NCBI GenBank assembly: GCA_027972325.1
Contig: JAPMOS010000001.1
Coordinates: forward strand, 1,405,821 to 1,469,820
Direction: 5' to 3'
Length of the DNA: 64,000 nt
DNA from: Paratrimastix pyriformis
Lineage: Eukaryota; Preaxostyla; Paratrimastigidae
Part shown: positions 1-11,618 of the stretch, piece after piece
Layout of the letters: each line of letters opens with the position of its first letter
Numbering within the stretch: position 1 is the stretch's first letter
Notes under the pieces: generated by a model
What the model was told of the DNA's origin: nothing
The model's database searches: none
What the model saw: only the letters and a program-made list of their open reading frames with translations
Position numbers and translations under genes: made by a program

Positions 1-1
1 T

Positions 2-3000
2 GAGGCAGCGGCAGCCCCGATCGCAGCGGTTGGAATCACCACGGCAGCGATCACTGCGGCAACAAAACCCCCGGATTTCACCGCTCCGGCGGCAGCAGCC
101 AGCTCGGTGGCAGCCAGCTCGGTGGCAGCCAGCTCGGTGGCAGCCAGCTCGGTGGCAGCCAGCTCGGTGGCAGCCAGCTCGGCGGCAGCAACCCCAGCAG
201 CAGTGGTTGCAGAGGTCGCCACCCTGGCGGTAGTAACCACCGTGACGGCACCAACCCGGGCGCCAGTGGAGATCGCCCAGGCACCAGCGGAGGTCGCCCA
301 GGCACCAGCGGAGGTCGCCCAGGCACCAGCGGAGATCGCCCAGGCACCAGCGGAGGTCGCCCAGGCACCAGCGGAGGTCGCCCAGGCACCAGCGGAGGTC
401 GCCCAGGCACCAGCGGAGGTCGCCCAGGCACCAGCGGAGGTCGCCCAGGCACCAGCGGAGGTCGCGCCGGTACCCGCGAAAGTCGCCACCACACCAGCGG
501 AGGTCGCCCCGGCACCAACCACGGCAGGCACCATAACAACCACGGGAGCAGCCGCGACCACCACAACGGCAGCAACAGAGGTCGCCCTGGCGGCAGTGGT
601 AGCCGCCCCGGCACCAGCGGAGGTTGTCATAGCAGCAGTCGAGATCGCCCCTGCTGCAGCCACCATGGCAGCAATGGAGGTTGCCTCGGCAGGAGCAGCA
701 GCCACGGCGGCATCGGATACAGCAGCCGCCCCGGCGCCAGCCGCCCCGGCGCCAGCCGCCCCGGCGCCAGCCGCCCCGGCGCCAGCCGCCCCGGCGCCAG
801 CCGCCCCGGCGCCAGCCGCCCCGGCGCCAGCCGCCCCGGCGCCAGCCGCCCCGGCGCCAGCCGCCCCGGCGCCAGCCGCCCCGGCGCCAGCCGCCCAGCC
901 GCCGTTCACCTCCCAGGCGCCGCCAGCCACCCAGGCGCCAGCCTCCCAGGCGCCAGCCGCCCCGGCGCCAGCCTCCCAGGCGCCAGCCGCCCCGGCGCCA
1001 CCCTCCCAGGCGCCACCCTCCCAGGCGCCACCCTCCCAGGCGCCACCCTCCCAGGCGCCAGTGGATGTCGCCCCGGCAACAGCCGCTATGCCAGCAATGG
1101 GGTCCCTGTCCGGATTGGCTGTCACCCCAGTGGTTGCGGCTGTCAGCCCGGACGCCGCATCGGCGGCCCAAGCGATCGCTCTGGAGGCCACCCCAACAGT
1201 CGCGGCCCCCCCGGCCGCAGCAGCAGGCTGGCTCCCGCCGGCCGCTTCCAGGACCCAGTGCGGGCCGGCCGTGGTCGAGGCAGCGAGTGCACCCGTCCAG
1301 GTTGCTGCCCAATCTGAGACGCAGGGGCCCGCCGAGGCTGCCCCCATCTCGGCTGGCGCGCCAGCCAGGGCCACCCAAACTTGGGCCGCAGCAGAGGTGC
1401 TGGCGGCTGACATGTCCGCGCTGCCGCCCCAGCCGGACCCAGGTGCCTCCGCCCCCGCTGTCGGGGCCCCGGCCCCGTGCCCAAGTCCTGCCCCGCCTCC
1501 CGCTCGCACCCCTGCGCTGACTCTGGCCCCGAGCGAGGCCGCCCTGCCCCCCGAGACCCTCGTCGGGCCGGCCGTCGCCCCCGAGGTGGCCTCGGTGGGC
1601 TCTCTCGGCCCAGCCGCCGGGACCTTGGGAATCTCCCCCCGTGGACCGGTGGTACCCGCGCTCGCCCCCTCCCTGAAGATGGCCGCCCTGCAGACGGTGA
1701 CGGAGGTGGCGGCGCCTGTCCCTGCCGCGCCGCTTCCCGCCAAACTCATCTGCGGGGAGCTCGAGGACACCACACCCAGCACCCAATCTGCCGGCACCCG
1801 GGGGCCGCTCCTCTTCGCTGGCCCCGTCGGTGCTGCTCTGGCATCCTCGGCCCCCGCCCTGGCCTGCCCCGCTGATGGCCCCTGTTGCGGCCCCTGTTGC
1901 GGCCCCTGTTGCGGCCCCTGTTGCGGCCCCTGCCACGGCCCCTGCCACGCCGCCCGTATCTGCCACTCTCCCGGCTCTCCCTCTTGTGTCCGCTGGGGCT
2001 GAAGCTGAGACGCCGCTCCTCCAGGCTGCAGCCACGGCGTCTCGCCCGCCACCTGCCCCCCTCGCGGGGCCCCAGCCGCACTCGCAGGAGCCGCTCCGCC
2101 CTGACGGCCCGGTGGTGGTGGCCCCCGTGGCCGGCGTGGAGCTCACCTCGCCGCGGGTCTCGACGGGATCTTTGGACGTCGCCGAGCCGCCCCTCCATGG
2201 GCCGCCCGCTGCCCCCTGGGCACCCGCACCGACGGCCCCGCCACCGCAGGCCGCCTCGGTTTCATCCGGGCCCTCCGAGCAGCCTCATCTCTTCCCTCAT
2301 CAGGGGCCCGTCCCTCAGGGGCCCGCTGCGGCTCCTCAGGCATCCGCCGCCGCCGCCCCCACTTCGGCGCCGACTGTCCAAGTCCAAGCTCTTCAGGGGC
2401 CCGCCACTGCCCTCCACGAACTGGCCCAGGCACCTCAGCCACTCGTCTCTGTGCCCGCACCATCCGCGCCCGCACACCCCTCCGTCATTACCGTGGCCGC
2501 CAAGTCCGCTGTACCCGTCACCCCTCCCACCGCCATTGTCGCACCCGCTGCACTGGAACCGGCTGCCGCGGTGGCCTCGCCCCCGATGGCGGCATCTCCT
2601 GCTTCCATCCGCCCGGCGTCCCCGCGCGGCGCCCCTGCTGTTACTCAAGGGCCAGCGCACCTCCCTGCGGCCCCCGCTCCCGCCCTGGCCCCAGCCATCG
2701 CCCTGCCGGCTCCGGGCCATGTCGTGCCCGCCGCTCCAGCGCAGGCCCTGCCGCTTGGGTCGCCCGCTGCGGTCCCGCCACCGGCGCCAACGGAGGGCAG
2801 GCCGAGTCCGAGCCCGGCCACGGCCCGCGGGGTTGCGCTGGCTCCGGCTCCGCCTCGGGACGCCGATGGGGGGCCCCTTGTTGCAGCACCATCCCCCGCC
2901 CCTCTTCAGGCCCCACCCGCTGCGCCCTCGACCCTTGCTGATGCAGCGGCTGCGAGTGCTGTGCCCGCCATGGCATCATGGGGACTCGGCGCACCTGCGT

Positions 3001-6000
3001 TCATGCCCATGCCCATGCCCATGTCCATGCCGATGTTCATGCCCATGCCCATGTCCACGCAGCCCGCTGCGCCCATGCCCATGCCCATGTTCATGCCCAT
3101 GCCCATGCCCATGCCCGCAGTCGTGTCGCCCGCGGGGGCTTTCTTAGCCGCGCCGATCATCTCGCCCCCACCCGCCCCCGCTGACCCGCTGGCCGAGGGG
3201 ACATCCAGCGCTGCCACGGGGAGGGCCGCAGCTCTCCCCGCCCCCCTCCATCTCGCCAGCCCGGCGCCCACTCCGGGGTTGGAAGCCATGCGACCGGCCG
3301 AGACACAGGCCCCCACCACCGCCCCCGCTGCCGCCCCCGCCGCCGCCCCCGCTGCCGCCCCCGCCGCCGCCCCCGCTGCCGCCCCCGCTGCCGCCCCCGC
3401 CGCCGCCCCCGCCGCCGCCCCCGCCGCCGCCCCCGCCGCCGCCGAGACCCCCGTCCTCACACCGGGCGGCGAGTTGGCGGAGCCCCTCCCGGCCCCGTTG
3501 GCGCCGACTCCCCCTCCTCGGGCACCGGCACCGGCCTCGTCGGCGAGCGCGAAGGCCTCCACAGAGCCGCAGGCAGGGACGTTGCCGGAGGCAGGAGCCA
3601 CCTGGCAGCAGCAGCCATCCCCGGCCGCGAGCGGTGGATCGCCACCTTCCCAGCCTCCCGAGGGCTCTGGGGCCTTCCCCCCGATGGCGCCCCCACCCTC
3701 AGTGCGGCGCCACCGCCACCGTGCCGCCCAGCAGCCCGGGCTGCTGCCATTCCCGCCCCCGGTGCCGCCCGCCCGGACTCCGTCCCCCTCGGCCTTGCAG
3801 CCGCCCTTCGGCCTGCTCCGTGGCCGGCCCCCCCGCTGCGCCACGGCCGCCTCGATGCTGCCGCCCCTGGGCCGCGACTGGGCCGCCAGGGGTCCGGACG
3901 AGGACGGCAGCGGCGGGGTGCAGGGGCTCGACGTGACCATGGAGGATCTGCCCCCGCCCCCGCCGCCACCCCCGGCCCCACTTGGCCATGCCCCCGTCTG
4001 GCCGCCACTGGGGGGACGTCCTGATTCGTCGCCTTCGGGTGCGCCGGTCCGGTTGCCGGTCCCCGGCCCATCGCCGCCGCCCTCGCCACGGCGGCCCGTC
4101 GGGGTGCCCCCGTCGCCGGATGGGCTGCTGCTCCCAGCCCCGCCCCCGCCCCCGCCCTCGCCGCTCCCTGTGCTGGCGCCCGTCCCGCCCCCCACGCCGC
4201 CCCAGCACCGCCGACCCGTGCCGCAGCTTCGCGGGCCCCCCTCGCCGCCCCCCCAGCTCGCCGTGGCGGGGCCCCCTCCCCCGGCCCTTGGCCGGCTGAC
4301 CGAGGACTGGGCGCGGCCCTTCTCGGCCCCCATCCCCGACCAGGCCGAGCCCACCCCCGGCGGGGCGGCCAAGCGGGTCCCCCGGCGCCCATCCGCGACG
4401 CGGCCAGCGCAGCCGTGCGGGAGGTGCTGCCCCGGCTGCCCTTCCTCGACCGGGAGGGGCAGGCCCTCCTGGAGGCCCATGCCCGCCGCCACCTCGCCCT
4501 CCTCGTCGGCGGCCCAGCCCCATCCGGCACCCGGCCTGAGGAGGCCGCCACCACCCAGAGCACCCCGCTGGTGGAGCCATTGAGCCCCGGCTTGCCGGAG
4601 GACGCCACGCCCTCCCGCCCTCCCCGCCCCCGCCGACCCCCAGCCCCAGCCCTAGCCCTAGCCCTAGCCCCAGCCCCACCCCGAGCAGCCCCCACAGCCC
4701 GAGGGACCGCGCTGGTGCCCGGGTGATGCTGGACGTCTCCATCCAAGCCACCGCGGCCAGCCCGCTGCCCGGCCGCCGGGCTGTGAGGGCCGAAGCACGT
4801 CGGCCCATGGGCACCAGCCGCCGGTTCGAGCCGGGGCTGGGCGCCCCCCTCGAAGCCTCCACCCCGGACCTGGTTCGCCAACCCCCACCCCGTCCCACCA
4901 TCCCTTTTCCGCTGCCCCCCTCCTTCATTCACAGCGTGTTTGCCCCTGGTTGGTTTGCGGGCTCGTGGGCCGCAGGTTGTGGTTGAGGACCTGGACGAAG
5001 AGGGGTCGCATCGCCCGCGGACGGCTGCCATCCCCGCCCTGGTGGGTCCCCCGCCCAGCGCCCAGGCAGGGGGTTCGTTCGGCCGGTCCCCCTCGGCGCC
5101 CCTGCCCGCGCCGCCCCAACCAACGGCCCTCCGCCCCGGCACCGACCACGCCAGCGGGATGGCATCGCCCAGCGGCGGCATGCCCGCCACCCCACTCGCC
5201 CACAGCCGGCTGCGGCTCACGGGGGCCCTGGCCGACGCTCTCCGCCTCGAGGCCGCCCAGGCGGGGGCCGGCTTGCCCACCAGCCCGATGCCGCCCCCGA
5301 CCCCGGCAACCCCGCCCCCGCCCCGCAGTGGCCGGTTGGAGCGGCCCAGGCCGCACCCCCCATCGCCATCACCCTCGCCCTCGCCCTCGCCCTCGCCCCT
5401 GGTGCCGCCTCCATCGCCGTCCTCGCCCCAGCCGAACGCCTGGGATCGAATCCCCCCGGGGCCCCCGCCGTCCCCCACCGGGCAACCCTGGGCGGGCAGC
5501 CGGTCGGGGCGCAGCGCCAGTACGGGCACGAGCCCCCTGCCCCCCACGACCCCCTCGCCCCACATGCGCCGCCCACGGCTCACGGCCCCCAGCCCCACGA
5601 CCATCATCCTGGACCAGTCGCCCCGCCACGGGCTCCGCTCGGGATGGGAGGAGCCCGCCACCACGCAGACACGGGAGCCGGGCAGAACAGCAAGGCCGGA
5701 GATGGAGGAGGGGCTGCCTCGCGGCTCGGGTGGCCGGGCCAGATCGCCCCTCGCCTCCTCTCCCGGCCGGACGCCCACTGCCCCCGCGCCCCCGGCCACG
5801 GAGCCCCGCAGCGGCGGTCGGAGGCGCGGCGGCTCGCCGCCACGGCCGACGCCGGCCTTCCTGTCGGCTGGGGGCAGCGGCAGCGGCTGGGGCCCCGTGG
5901 CCACCTCGTCGGCCGCAGGGGGCGGGGCCGCCGAGCCCGCGCCCTCGCCCGCGACCTGGGAACGGGCCCGTACCCACGGCGACGGGCCCACGCCCCGGGC

Positions 6001-6904
6001 GGGCCACAAGTGTTGGCTGAGCAGCGAGCACCTGGCCCTCTTCGGCGGGTACAACGACAGCGCGAGCTTCCTGACGGGGCTGCACATCCTCGACACGGCC
6101 ACCCTCCGGTGGACCCGCCTGCCCCTGGGCGGCCGGGTGCCCCCGGTTCGGGTGGGCAGCCAATTCGCCCTGTTCCGGGACCTCTCGCTGCTCTACATCC
6201 ACGGCGGGTGGTCCTCCGAGGGCCGCCAGCAGGGGCACCCGGCCGGCCCCGGGGGCATCCTCAGCGGGGACCAGGAGCTCTACCAGCTCGACCTGACCAC
6301 CCTCCGCTGGTCGGTCGTCCCCCAGCGGGGCAGCCCGCCCTCGCCCCGGGCCTGGCACCAGTGCTGCGTCAGCGGGCCCTGCTTCTACGTCTTCGGCGGA
6401 CGCGCCCCTGACGACACGCCCCTCAACGACCTCCATCGGTCCGCGCCCTTGCCGGGCATTGGGTGGGGGGGCAGGGGAGTGGGGGCAGGGGGGGCGGCAG
6501 GGGCCTCCGCGTTGGGACGTCTTCTGACCGCTTGCCGCTGCCGGCTGGCGCTTGGGGGTTGGGTTGGGTGGGCAGGTTCGACGTGCGCACGGGCACCTGG
6601 ACGGCCCTCCGCACCCAGGGGGTGGCGCCCAGCCCCCGCGGGTACCATCAGTGCCTCCCCGTCCGTCCGGGGCTCCTGTCGGGCCCGGCTCCCCGGAGCC
6701 TGCTGGCTTCTGGACGGCCCCCGCTGCCCGATGGCCCCAACGGGGCGGGCGGGCTGCTGCTCTTTGGGGGCGAGGACGCCCGGCGGCGACCCTGCAACGA
6801 CATCTTCTTCCTCAACCTGGCCACCCTCACGTGGCAGCCCGTGCCCACTCGGGGCAAGCCGCCGCCCCCAGGGTCTGTACTACCCCCCCCCCCCCCCCCC
6901 CCCC

Positions 6905-6966
<62 letters not shown>

Positions 6967-7597
6967 TGCCGCCCGGCCCGTGTTCATCGCACTGGTTTTG
7001 GGCGCGCAGGAGGGTCACTGCTGCACCCTGGACGCGACGGGGGGCACGCTTGTGGTGTGCGGGGGCATGGGGGACGAGGACACGGTCCCCGCCCTGGACC
7101 TGTACACCCTGGACCTGACTTACCTCGAGTGGGCCCAGATCCGGCCCTCCGCGACGCCCCCGCCCCGCAGCTACCACCAATGCGTGGCGGCCGAGGGTGG
7201 GGTGCTCTGGCTGGTGGGTGGCTGGGCCGGGGAGCGCAACTACCTGGGCGACACGTGGCGCATCGTGATCGCCCCGCCCGGTGGCGAGGGCGAGCTGGCC
7301 TCCCCTCGGGCCGCGATGACCGGGGCTGGTCAGCGCGACCGGGACCACGACCGCGGACTTGATGATTCGGCCCGTCTGCTTCCTCGGTTGGCCCTCACGG
7401 CAAGGCGAGAGCCAGTCGAATCTGGTCCCCGTTCGAGTTGGGCTACGAGCCCACCACAATCACTGCCTGCTATCGCCTCCCCAAGAACCCAGCCCAAGAT
7501 GCGCATCTCGAGCAATAACGAGGATGCACAGCAGGCACGCACGCCTGGTTTGCACCGAACCCAGCAGAAAGGCACGCAGCACCGCGTGGCGATGTAA
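2..7597 (+). CDS. Giant Ala/Pro-rich protein with C-terminal kelch repeats, 5' partial
   Basis: The frame is open from base 2, so the start lies outside the window. The first ~4.8 kb encode low-complexity Ala/Pro/Val sequence built from short in-frame DNA repeats (15-, 21- and 12-bp units, Met-Pro and Ala-Pro runs). From about 6000 the protein has kelch repeats, seen as Gly-Gly dyads after hydrophobic residues (LFGGYND, YIHGGW, VFGGR, LFGGED, VCGGMGD, LVGGW), each followed by a Trp strand; this is a beta-propeller, usually a protein-interaction platform. Introns at 4873-4975 (donor GTTCGCCA) and 6441-6575 (donor GTCCGCGC) join the frames cleanly. A further intron carries a poly-C and CCCCGA repeat near 6870-7010, but its phase does not close, and the frame also changes near 1.8-2.0 kb and 4.4-4.7 kb. 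Each unresolved change may be an intron or a homopolymer error. The stop is at 7597. The function of the Ala/Pro part is unknown, and it could be a separate gene. Confidence 0.7.
95..190. repeat. 15-bp in-frame coding repeat, kelch gene
   Basis: Six copies of GGTGGCAGCCAGCTC encoding Val-Ala-Ala-Ser-Ser. Confidence 0.85.
268..466. repeat. 21-bp in-frame coding repeat, kelch gene
   Basis: Nine to ten copies of a 21-bp unit encoding Gln-Ala-Pro-Ala-Glu-Val-Ala, with a GTC/ATC variant in some copies. Confidence 0.9.
727..897. repeat. 15-bp in-frame coding repeat, kelch gene
   Basis: Eleven nearly identical copies of GCCCCGGCGCCAGCC, encoding Ala-Pro-Ala-Pro-Ala. Identity down to third codon positions implies recent expansion. 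Confidence 0.9.
3003..3120. repeat. Met-Pro coding repeat, kelch gene
   Basis: CCCATG hexamers with TTCATG and TCCATG variants, in frame as Met-Pro. Confidence 0.8.
3318..3442. repeat. Ala-Ala-Ala-Pro coding repeat, kelch gene
   Basis: About ten 12-bp GCCGCCCCCGCC units, with GCC/GCT alternation. Confidence 0.85.
6884..6966. repeat. Poly-C and CCCCGA array in a kelch-gene intron
   Basis: A run of about 25 C followed by some ten CCCCGA hexamers. Homopolymer length may be unreliable. Confidence 0.8.
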
Positions 7598-7639
7598 AAT
7601 CTGTGTCGGTTTGACAAGTGTCGATTTGCCTTGTTGTTG

Positions 7640-9240
7640 ATGGCTACACCCTTTCTCTTTTTGTGTCTCTTCTTCGCTTCTCTCACTGAAGCGCGCTATA
7701 TTTCTGGTCATATCACAGATGAACGAGGGTGGAAATATTTAGGGCGTTTTGCGTTTGGGGAAAATGGAGGGACGATCACCGTAAGTATTTCGTCAGCTCA
7801 ACCCAACCAGAAAATTGTGATTTATGCAGACGATAGGTATGCAGAAACAGATTTTTGTCACGGTGGTAACAAAATCTCTTTCCCTAGTTTTGAATGGCCA
7901 TCAAAGATCTATGGAAATGATGAGCTCAGTTGCGCGGACCGTCTCAATACGACCATGGCGTATCACACATGGACTGCAAGCATCACGAAACACGAGGTCT
8001 GATCCACCACCCCGGTCCCACCCACATTGAGCAACGCTCACTCCTCTCCGGCATCGGCAGGTTTCCGTCAGCACACACACCAACCGGTTCTGGTACGTGG
8101 CTGCGGCCTCCTGCGAGACGGGCAAGCTCGACATGGAGTACCTGGTGGAGCTGCAGAACGCCAAGACGGGCCTCTGGGACACGGCTCTCTCCCTGGAGGA
8201 GCAGGGCATGGAGGTGATCACCCTGATCCACATGGTGCTCGTGGCGGTCATCCTGGGCTGCCACGGGGTCTCCCTCTGGCAGGGGATCCACAGCGGGGTC
8301 ACGCACCCGGCCTTCCGCATCCTGCTGACGGCGCTCGTCCTGATGGCCACCGGCTCCTTCTTCAATGTCCGTCCTCGGGGGAGCCCGGGCGGGCCGGGGC
8401 AACCCCTCATCGTCTGACGCGGCTTTCTCCGCTCCCGTGGGCAGTTCCTCCACTACGCCATCAAGTCCTTCCTGGGGGACTCGCTGCCGCTCAGCTTTGC
8501 CATCGGGTCGATCGCACAGGCGGCCGGCCAGCTGACCCTGGTCCTCCTGATGTGGCTCATCGGCCAGGGGTGGAGGTCCGCCCGCCCCGCCCGCCCGCCC
8601 GCCTACCCCAGGGAGAGGGGGCGAGGTGATGTAGGGTGGCGGGTGGCGGGAGGTTTTCCCGGCCATTGTTGGCTGACTTGAATCGGCTGACCACCCTCCT
8701 TCCCCACCCCCACCCCCCCCACCCTCTTGGCTGATGGGCTGATGGGCTGATGGGCGCAGCATCTCGTCGAACATCGTGGCCAACCGGCTCAAGCTGGCCG
8801 CCATCTTCTGCACCCTGGTGGGCCTCTACGGGGCGGTGCAGCTGTGGGACCTGCTCGAGGACTCGGTCCTCTTCCTGTACGACTTCCAGGCCGGCCCCGG
8901 GGTGCTGCTCCACCTGCTGCGGTGCGCGGCCATGGGCTGGTTCGTCTGGGTCCTCCGGCTGACCGTCAAGGGCGAGACCTACGCCGCCAAGCAGACCCTC
9001 TACATCGCCATCGGGGTCGTGTTCTCCTGCTGGTTCGGCTTCTCCCCTCTGGCTGCCCTCGCGGCCGCGTTCTGCTCGGTCTTCTACCGGATGCGCATCT
9101 TCTACTCCCTCTCCGCCCTCTCCGACGTGATCGTCACGGGCCTCTTAGTCTGGTCCATGCTCCCCTCTCGGGCGAACAAAGTGTTTCGGGTGAACATACC
9201 CCCACCCCAAGGGGCGCTTCCTCACCCAAGCAGCGTGTAG
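7640..9240 (+). CDS. Seven-transmembrane GPR180/TMEM145-like (GOST-type) protein
   Basis: Four exons (7640-7996, 8061-8366, 8445-8575, 8760-9240) join in frame. The ATG at 7640 begins a signal peptide (MATPFLFLCLFFASLTEA), followed by a lumenal beta-rich domain (residues ~20-150) resembling the N-terminal domain of GPR180/TMEM145, with an N-glycosylation sequon (NTT). Several hydrophobic helices follow: ITLIHMVLVAVILGCHGVSL, the segment after FLHYAIKSF, LAAIFCTLVGLYGAVQLW and later ones, as in the rhodopsin-like GPCR4 transmembrane family. These proteins sit in Golgi, endosomal or plasma membranes; their ligand is generally unknown. Donors are GTCTGATC, GTCCGTCC and GTCCGCCC. The first exon is clearly less GC-rich than the rest. 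It starts 42 bp after the kelch gene's stop. The family is fairly sure; the exact orthologue and the C-terminus are not. Confidence 0.75.
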
Positions 9241-9393
9241 CCGCACTTCCCCCTCCTCCCGTGTTCATGCGCTGCGGTTCCCTCCCTCCCTCCCCTCCCT
9301 CCCCTCCCTCCCTCCCTCCTCCCTCCTCCCTCTTTCCTCCCTCCTCCCCCCCATCGTTTCCGTGACATGGAGACTGATCCGGACATCTATTCT

Positions 9394-9878
9394 TCAGCTT
9401 TCTTCGGCATTGACAGCGGCCGTCTGGAGATCAGCAGAAAGCGAGGCAAACTCGTGTGTTCGACGGGAGTTCGATACAACGAGATCGATAGTTTCAGCGG
9501 TTTGTATCTCAAGAGCCTCGCTCTTCATCTGAATGAGTCTTGATATTCGCTCTTCAGTCATCTGCATTAGTTTCTGGGATTCGTCACGGAACTCTGGGCA
9601 AAAAATCGAGCAATCACTAGAGCGATCAGTGACTATCGTCACGGACCGTTCAGTGCCTCCTGATATTCCAAATTAATTCGGCATGCCGTTTCTTCAACGA
9701 ACTTTGGGATCGACGCAACTTCGAGATCTTGAAATTCCTCTTTTTCCGTGTCCTGGGTGGCGAATGGTTGTTCTAGAAGCGATAAAAACTCACCAACCAT
9801 TTCAGGAGGGTCTACACATTTACAATCATCAACTTTCTCTGGCCCCGCATTCGGCGCAAGAGCTCTCAACCCATCCAT
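9394..9878 (-). CDS. Small helical protein of unknown function
   Basis: Two reading frames join across a 53-nt intron (9594-9646) with donor GTCCGTGA and acceptor TTTGCCCAG, giving about 140 residues. The first half contains a short Cys pair (CKCVDPPEMV) and acidic helical sequence. The second half is strongly helical and probably coiled coil (SQKLMQMTEERISRLIQMKS). I chose the ATG at 9878 (MDGLRALAPN); the frame is open a little further upstream without an ATG. I do not recognise the family. The gene is divergent from the cap methyltransferase, with 59 bp between start codons. The clean junction using the donor motif common to this window is the main evidence that it is a real gene. Confidence 0.5.
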
Positions 9879-9937
9879 CGCCTTTCCGGATGCACCCCAT
9901 ACCCCTGGCACATCTTGCTATCCTTTTCAAAAAGAAC

Positions 9938-11246
9938 ATGGCCCAGCCCCAGCCGGGACCGCCCTCTGTGCCAATGAATGTGTTTCATGACTGGGTGAAA
10001 CACGTTCTTATCGAACAGCTCGTAGAAAAGGGCCATGATAGTGTATGCGAATTGGGCGGCCGCGGGTTTGATTTGGGAAAGTGGGCGATTGCGCGCCCAT
10101 CATTATATCTCTCGCTTGATTTATCTGCCGAGGAAACTCGGTTGTCCCAAGAAAAATGGCAGAAAAAATACAGCACCATCAATGCCCATTTCGATCCCAC
10201 CGACCCTGTTTATGTCCGTCCAGATTCACACCACCGTTTTCAACGTGCATAGATTGCATTTGACCAAGCCAACAACGCTTCGACTGCCGCCGGTGGGGCT
10301 CCCGCCACTCATCTGCAGCCGTCAACCTTCAGTCTGTGACCATCAGTCAAGCGCCTGTCGGAGCGTTCACTCCGATCCTAGACTCTGTTGTGTGTTTCAA
10401 CCCCCTCATGGTGCAGCGTGCCTTCCGCGAGGCCTCTGCCCTGGATCGTTTTCTCGTCTGCTGCTTCGCCTGTCGCTCGTCACCCACCGACCGTCCGACC
10501 CGCAGAACAATGTCGCGTATCTGCTCAAGCCGGGGGGCTTTTTTTACGGGATCATGATGGACCCCACCGAGGTTTGGTCTGCATCCGCCCACGCATGCAG
10601 CGGTTGTGGCTGAGCGGTGGCGGGGTAGGTCGCGCATGCAGAAGGCGCACCTTTCGGAGGACGGCCAGCAGCACATCTTCCAGGAGCCCCTCCGGACGTT
10701 CACCTTCACAACGGAGACTTATTCCGAGGTCGGTCTTTGGAAGTCGAAGAGGACCATGACGCGGATGACCGGTCTTTCTTTTCTTCTGGCCGCAGATCTT
10801 CGGCACCCGGTGGATCCTGCACGCCCCTCAGGATTCCCATGACGAGTTCATGACCCACGCCCCCACCATCATTAGGTCCCCTCCTCCTCCGCTCCTCCGC
10901 TCCCCCCCTCACATCGCCGGTCTGGCTTCCTCGATGGCAGTGTGGCCCGCCGACACGACCTGGCCTGCACCGGCATGCCCAACATGCTCGCTTTCTACGA
11001 GGAGCACCGCCTCCACTACAAGGTCCGCGGCGCCTCTCCCCTCGGGCGCGCGCCGCATCACCCGCACCTTTGCCGCCTCGGAACCGGCAGAGCCTGTTGC
11101 AGAAGATGGGCCTGATCGACAAGACCACCGGCCAGCCCTACGAGCCCTCGGCCCCCTTCATTCAAGCAGCCGGCATCTACGCGGTCTTCGTCTTTCAGAA
11201 GCTCCCCGCTCACGCCAGCGCGGATGCCCTGCCTCTGGGCCCATAA
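9938..11246 (+). CDS. RNMT: mRNA cap guanine-N7 methyltransferase
   Basis: Transfers methyl from S-adenosylmethionine to the 5' guanosine cap of nuclear mRNA. The start MAQPQPGPPSVPMNVFHDW leads into the family's N-terminal helix (FHDWVKHVLIEQ, compare FNNWIKS). Motif I follows as VCELGGRGFDLGKW, where most relatives have VLDLGCGKGGDLLKW. Later landmarks are VVCFNPLMVQRAF, NNVAYLLKPGGFFYG (compare LLRPGGYFIGT), IFGTRWILH, an MLAFYEEHRL segment and the final AGIYAVFVFQKL, which matches the conserved C-terminal strand. Seven introns are needed; their donors read GTCCGTCC, GTCTGTGA, GTCTGCTG, GTTTGGTC, GTCGGTCT, GTCCCCTC and GTCCGCGG. The stop is TAA at 11244-11246. The substitutions in the SAM-binding motif are odd, but the rest of the domain is intact. 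Confidence 0.8.
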
Positions 11247-11618
11247 CCCGTCTGCCCATATGGGTGCTCAAGAAAGAGGCGTGATGCGAGCCCAGTGAGT
11301 CTTCTCGGAACAAAAGAAGAGCGAGGCCTTTGGGATCAGAATGGTCGGATGATGGCGGCAGCACCTCCAGAGTCGATGTACCCACGGGGTGGAACGTCGA
11401 GAAGTGGACCGTCCCGGGCCCGGGTCTCTTCGAGCTGATCGCTGTGCGCGGGCGGTGGAAGTGGAAGAAAACGCTCGGGGTGGTCCGAGTTTTCCGAACG
11501 GCATCGTGTGTCGCCTGTCCAAACACGATCGAATTCGGGCTCCGACAACGACGCCTTCTTCCCAAAGAAGCACGCCCTTTGCTGGGATGGCAATCGAGAA
11601 CGCAGAACGAGAGAGCGC
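11247..11618. other. Intergenic region between convergent genes; no gene seen
   Basis: This lies between the cap methyltransferase stop and the PIGP stop. Overlapping open frames exist on both strands, but none resembles a known family or joins to a neighbour by a convincing intron. It may hold 3' untranslated regions and the last residues of PIGP if that gene has another intron. Confidence 0.4.

Noticed and set aside
3457-6102. Long minus-strand Gly/Arg-rich frames opposite the kelch gene
   Set aside because: Antisense shadows of a GC-rich coding strand; no domain is recognised, while the plus strand carries kelch motifs.
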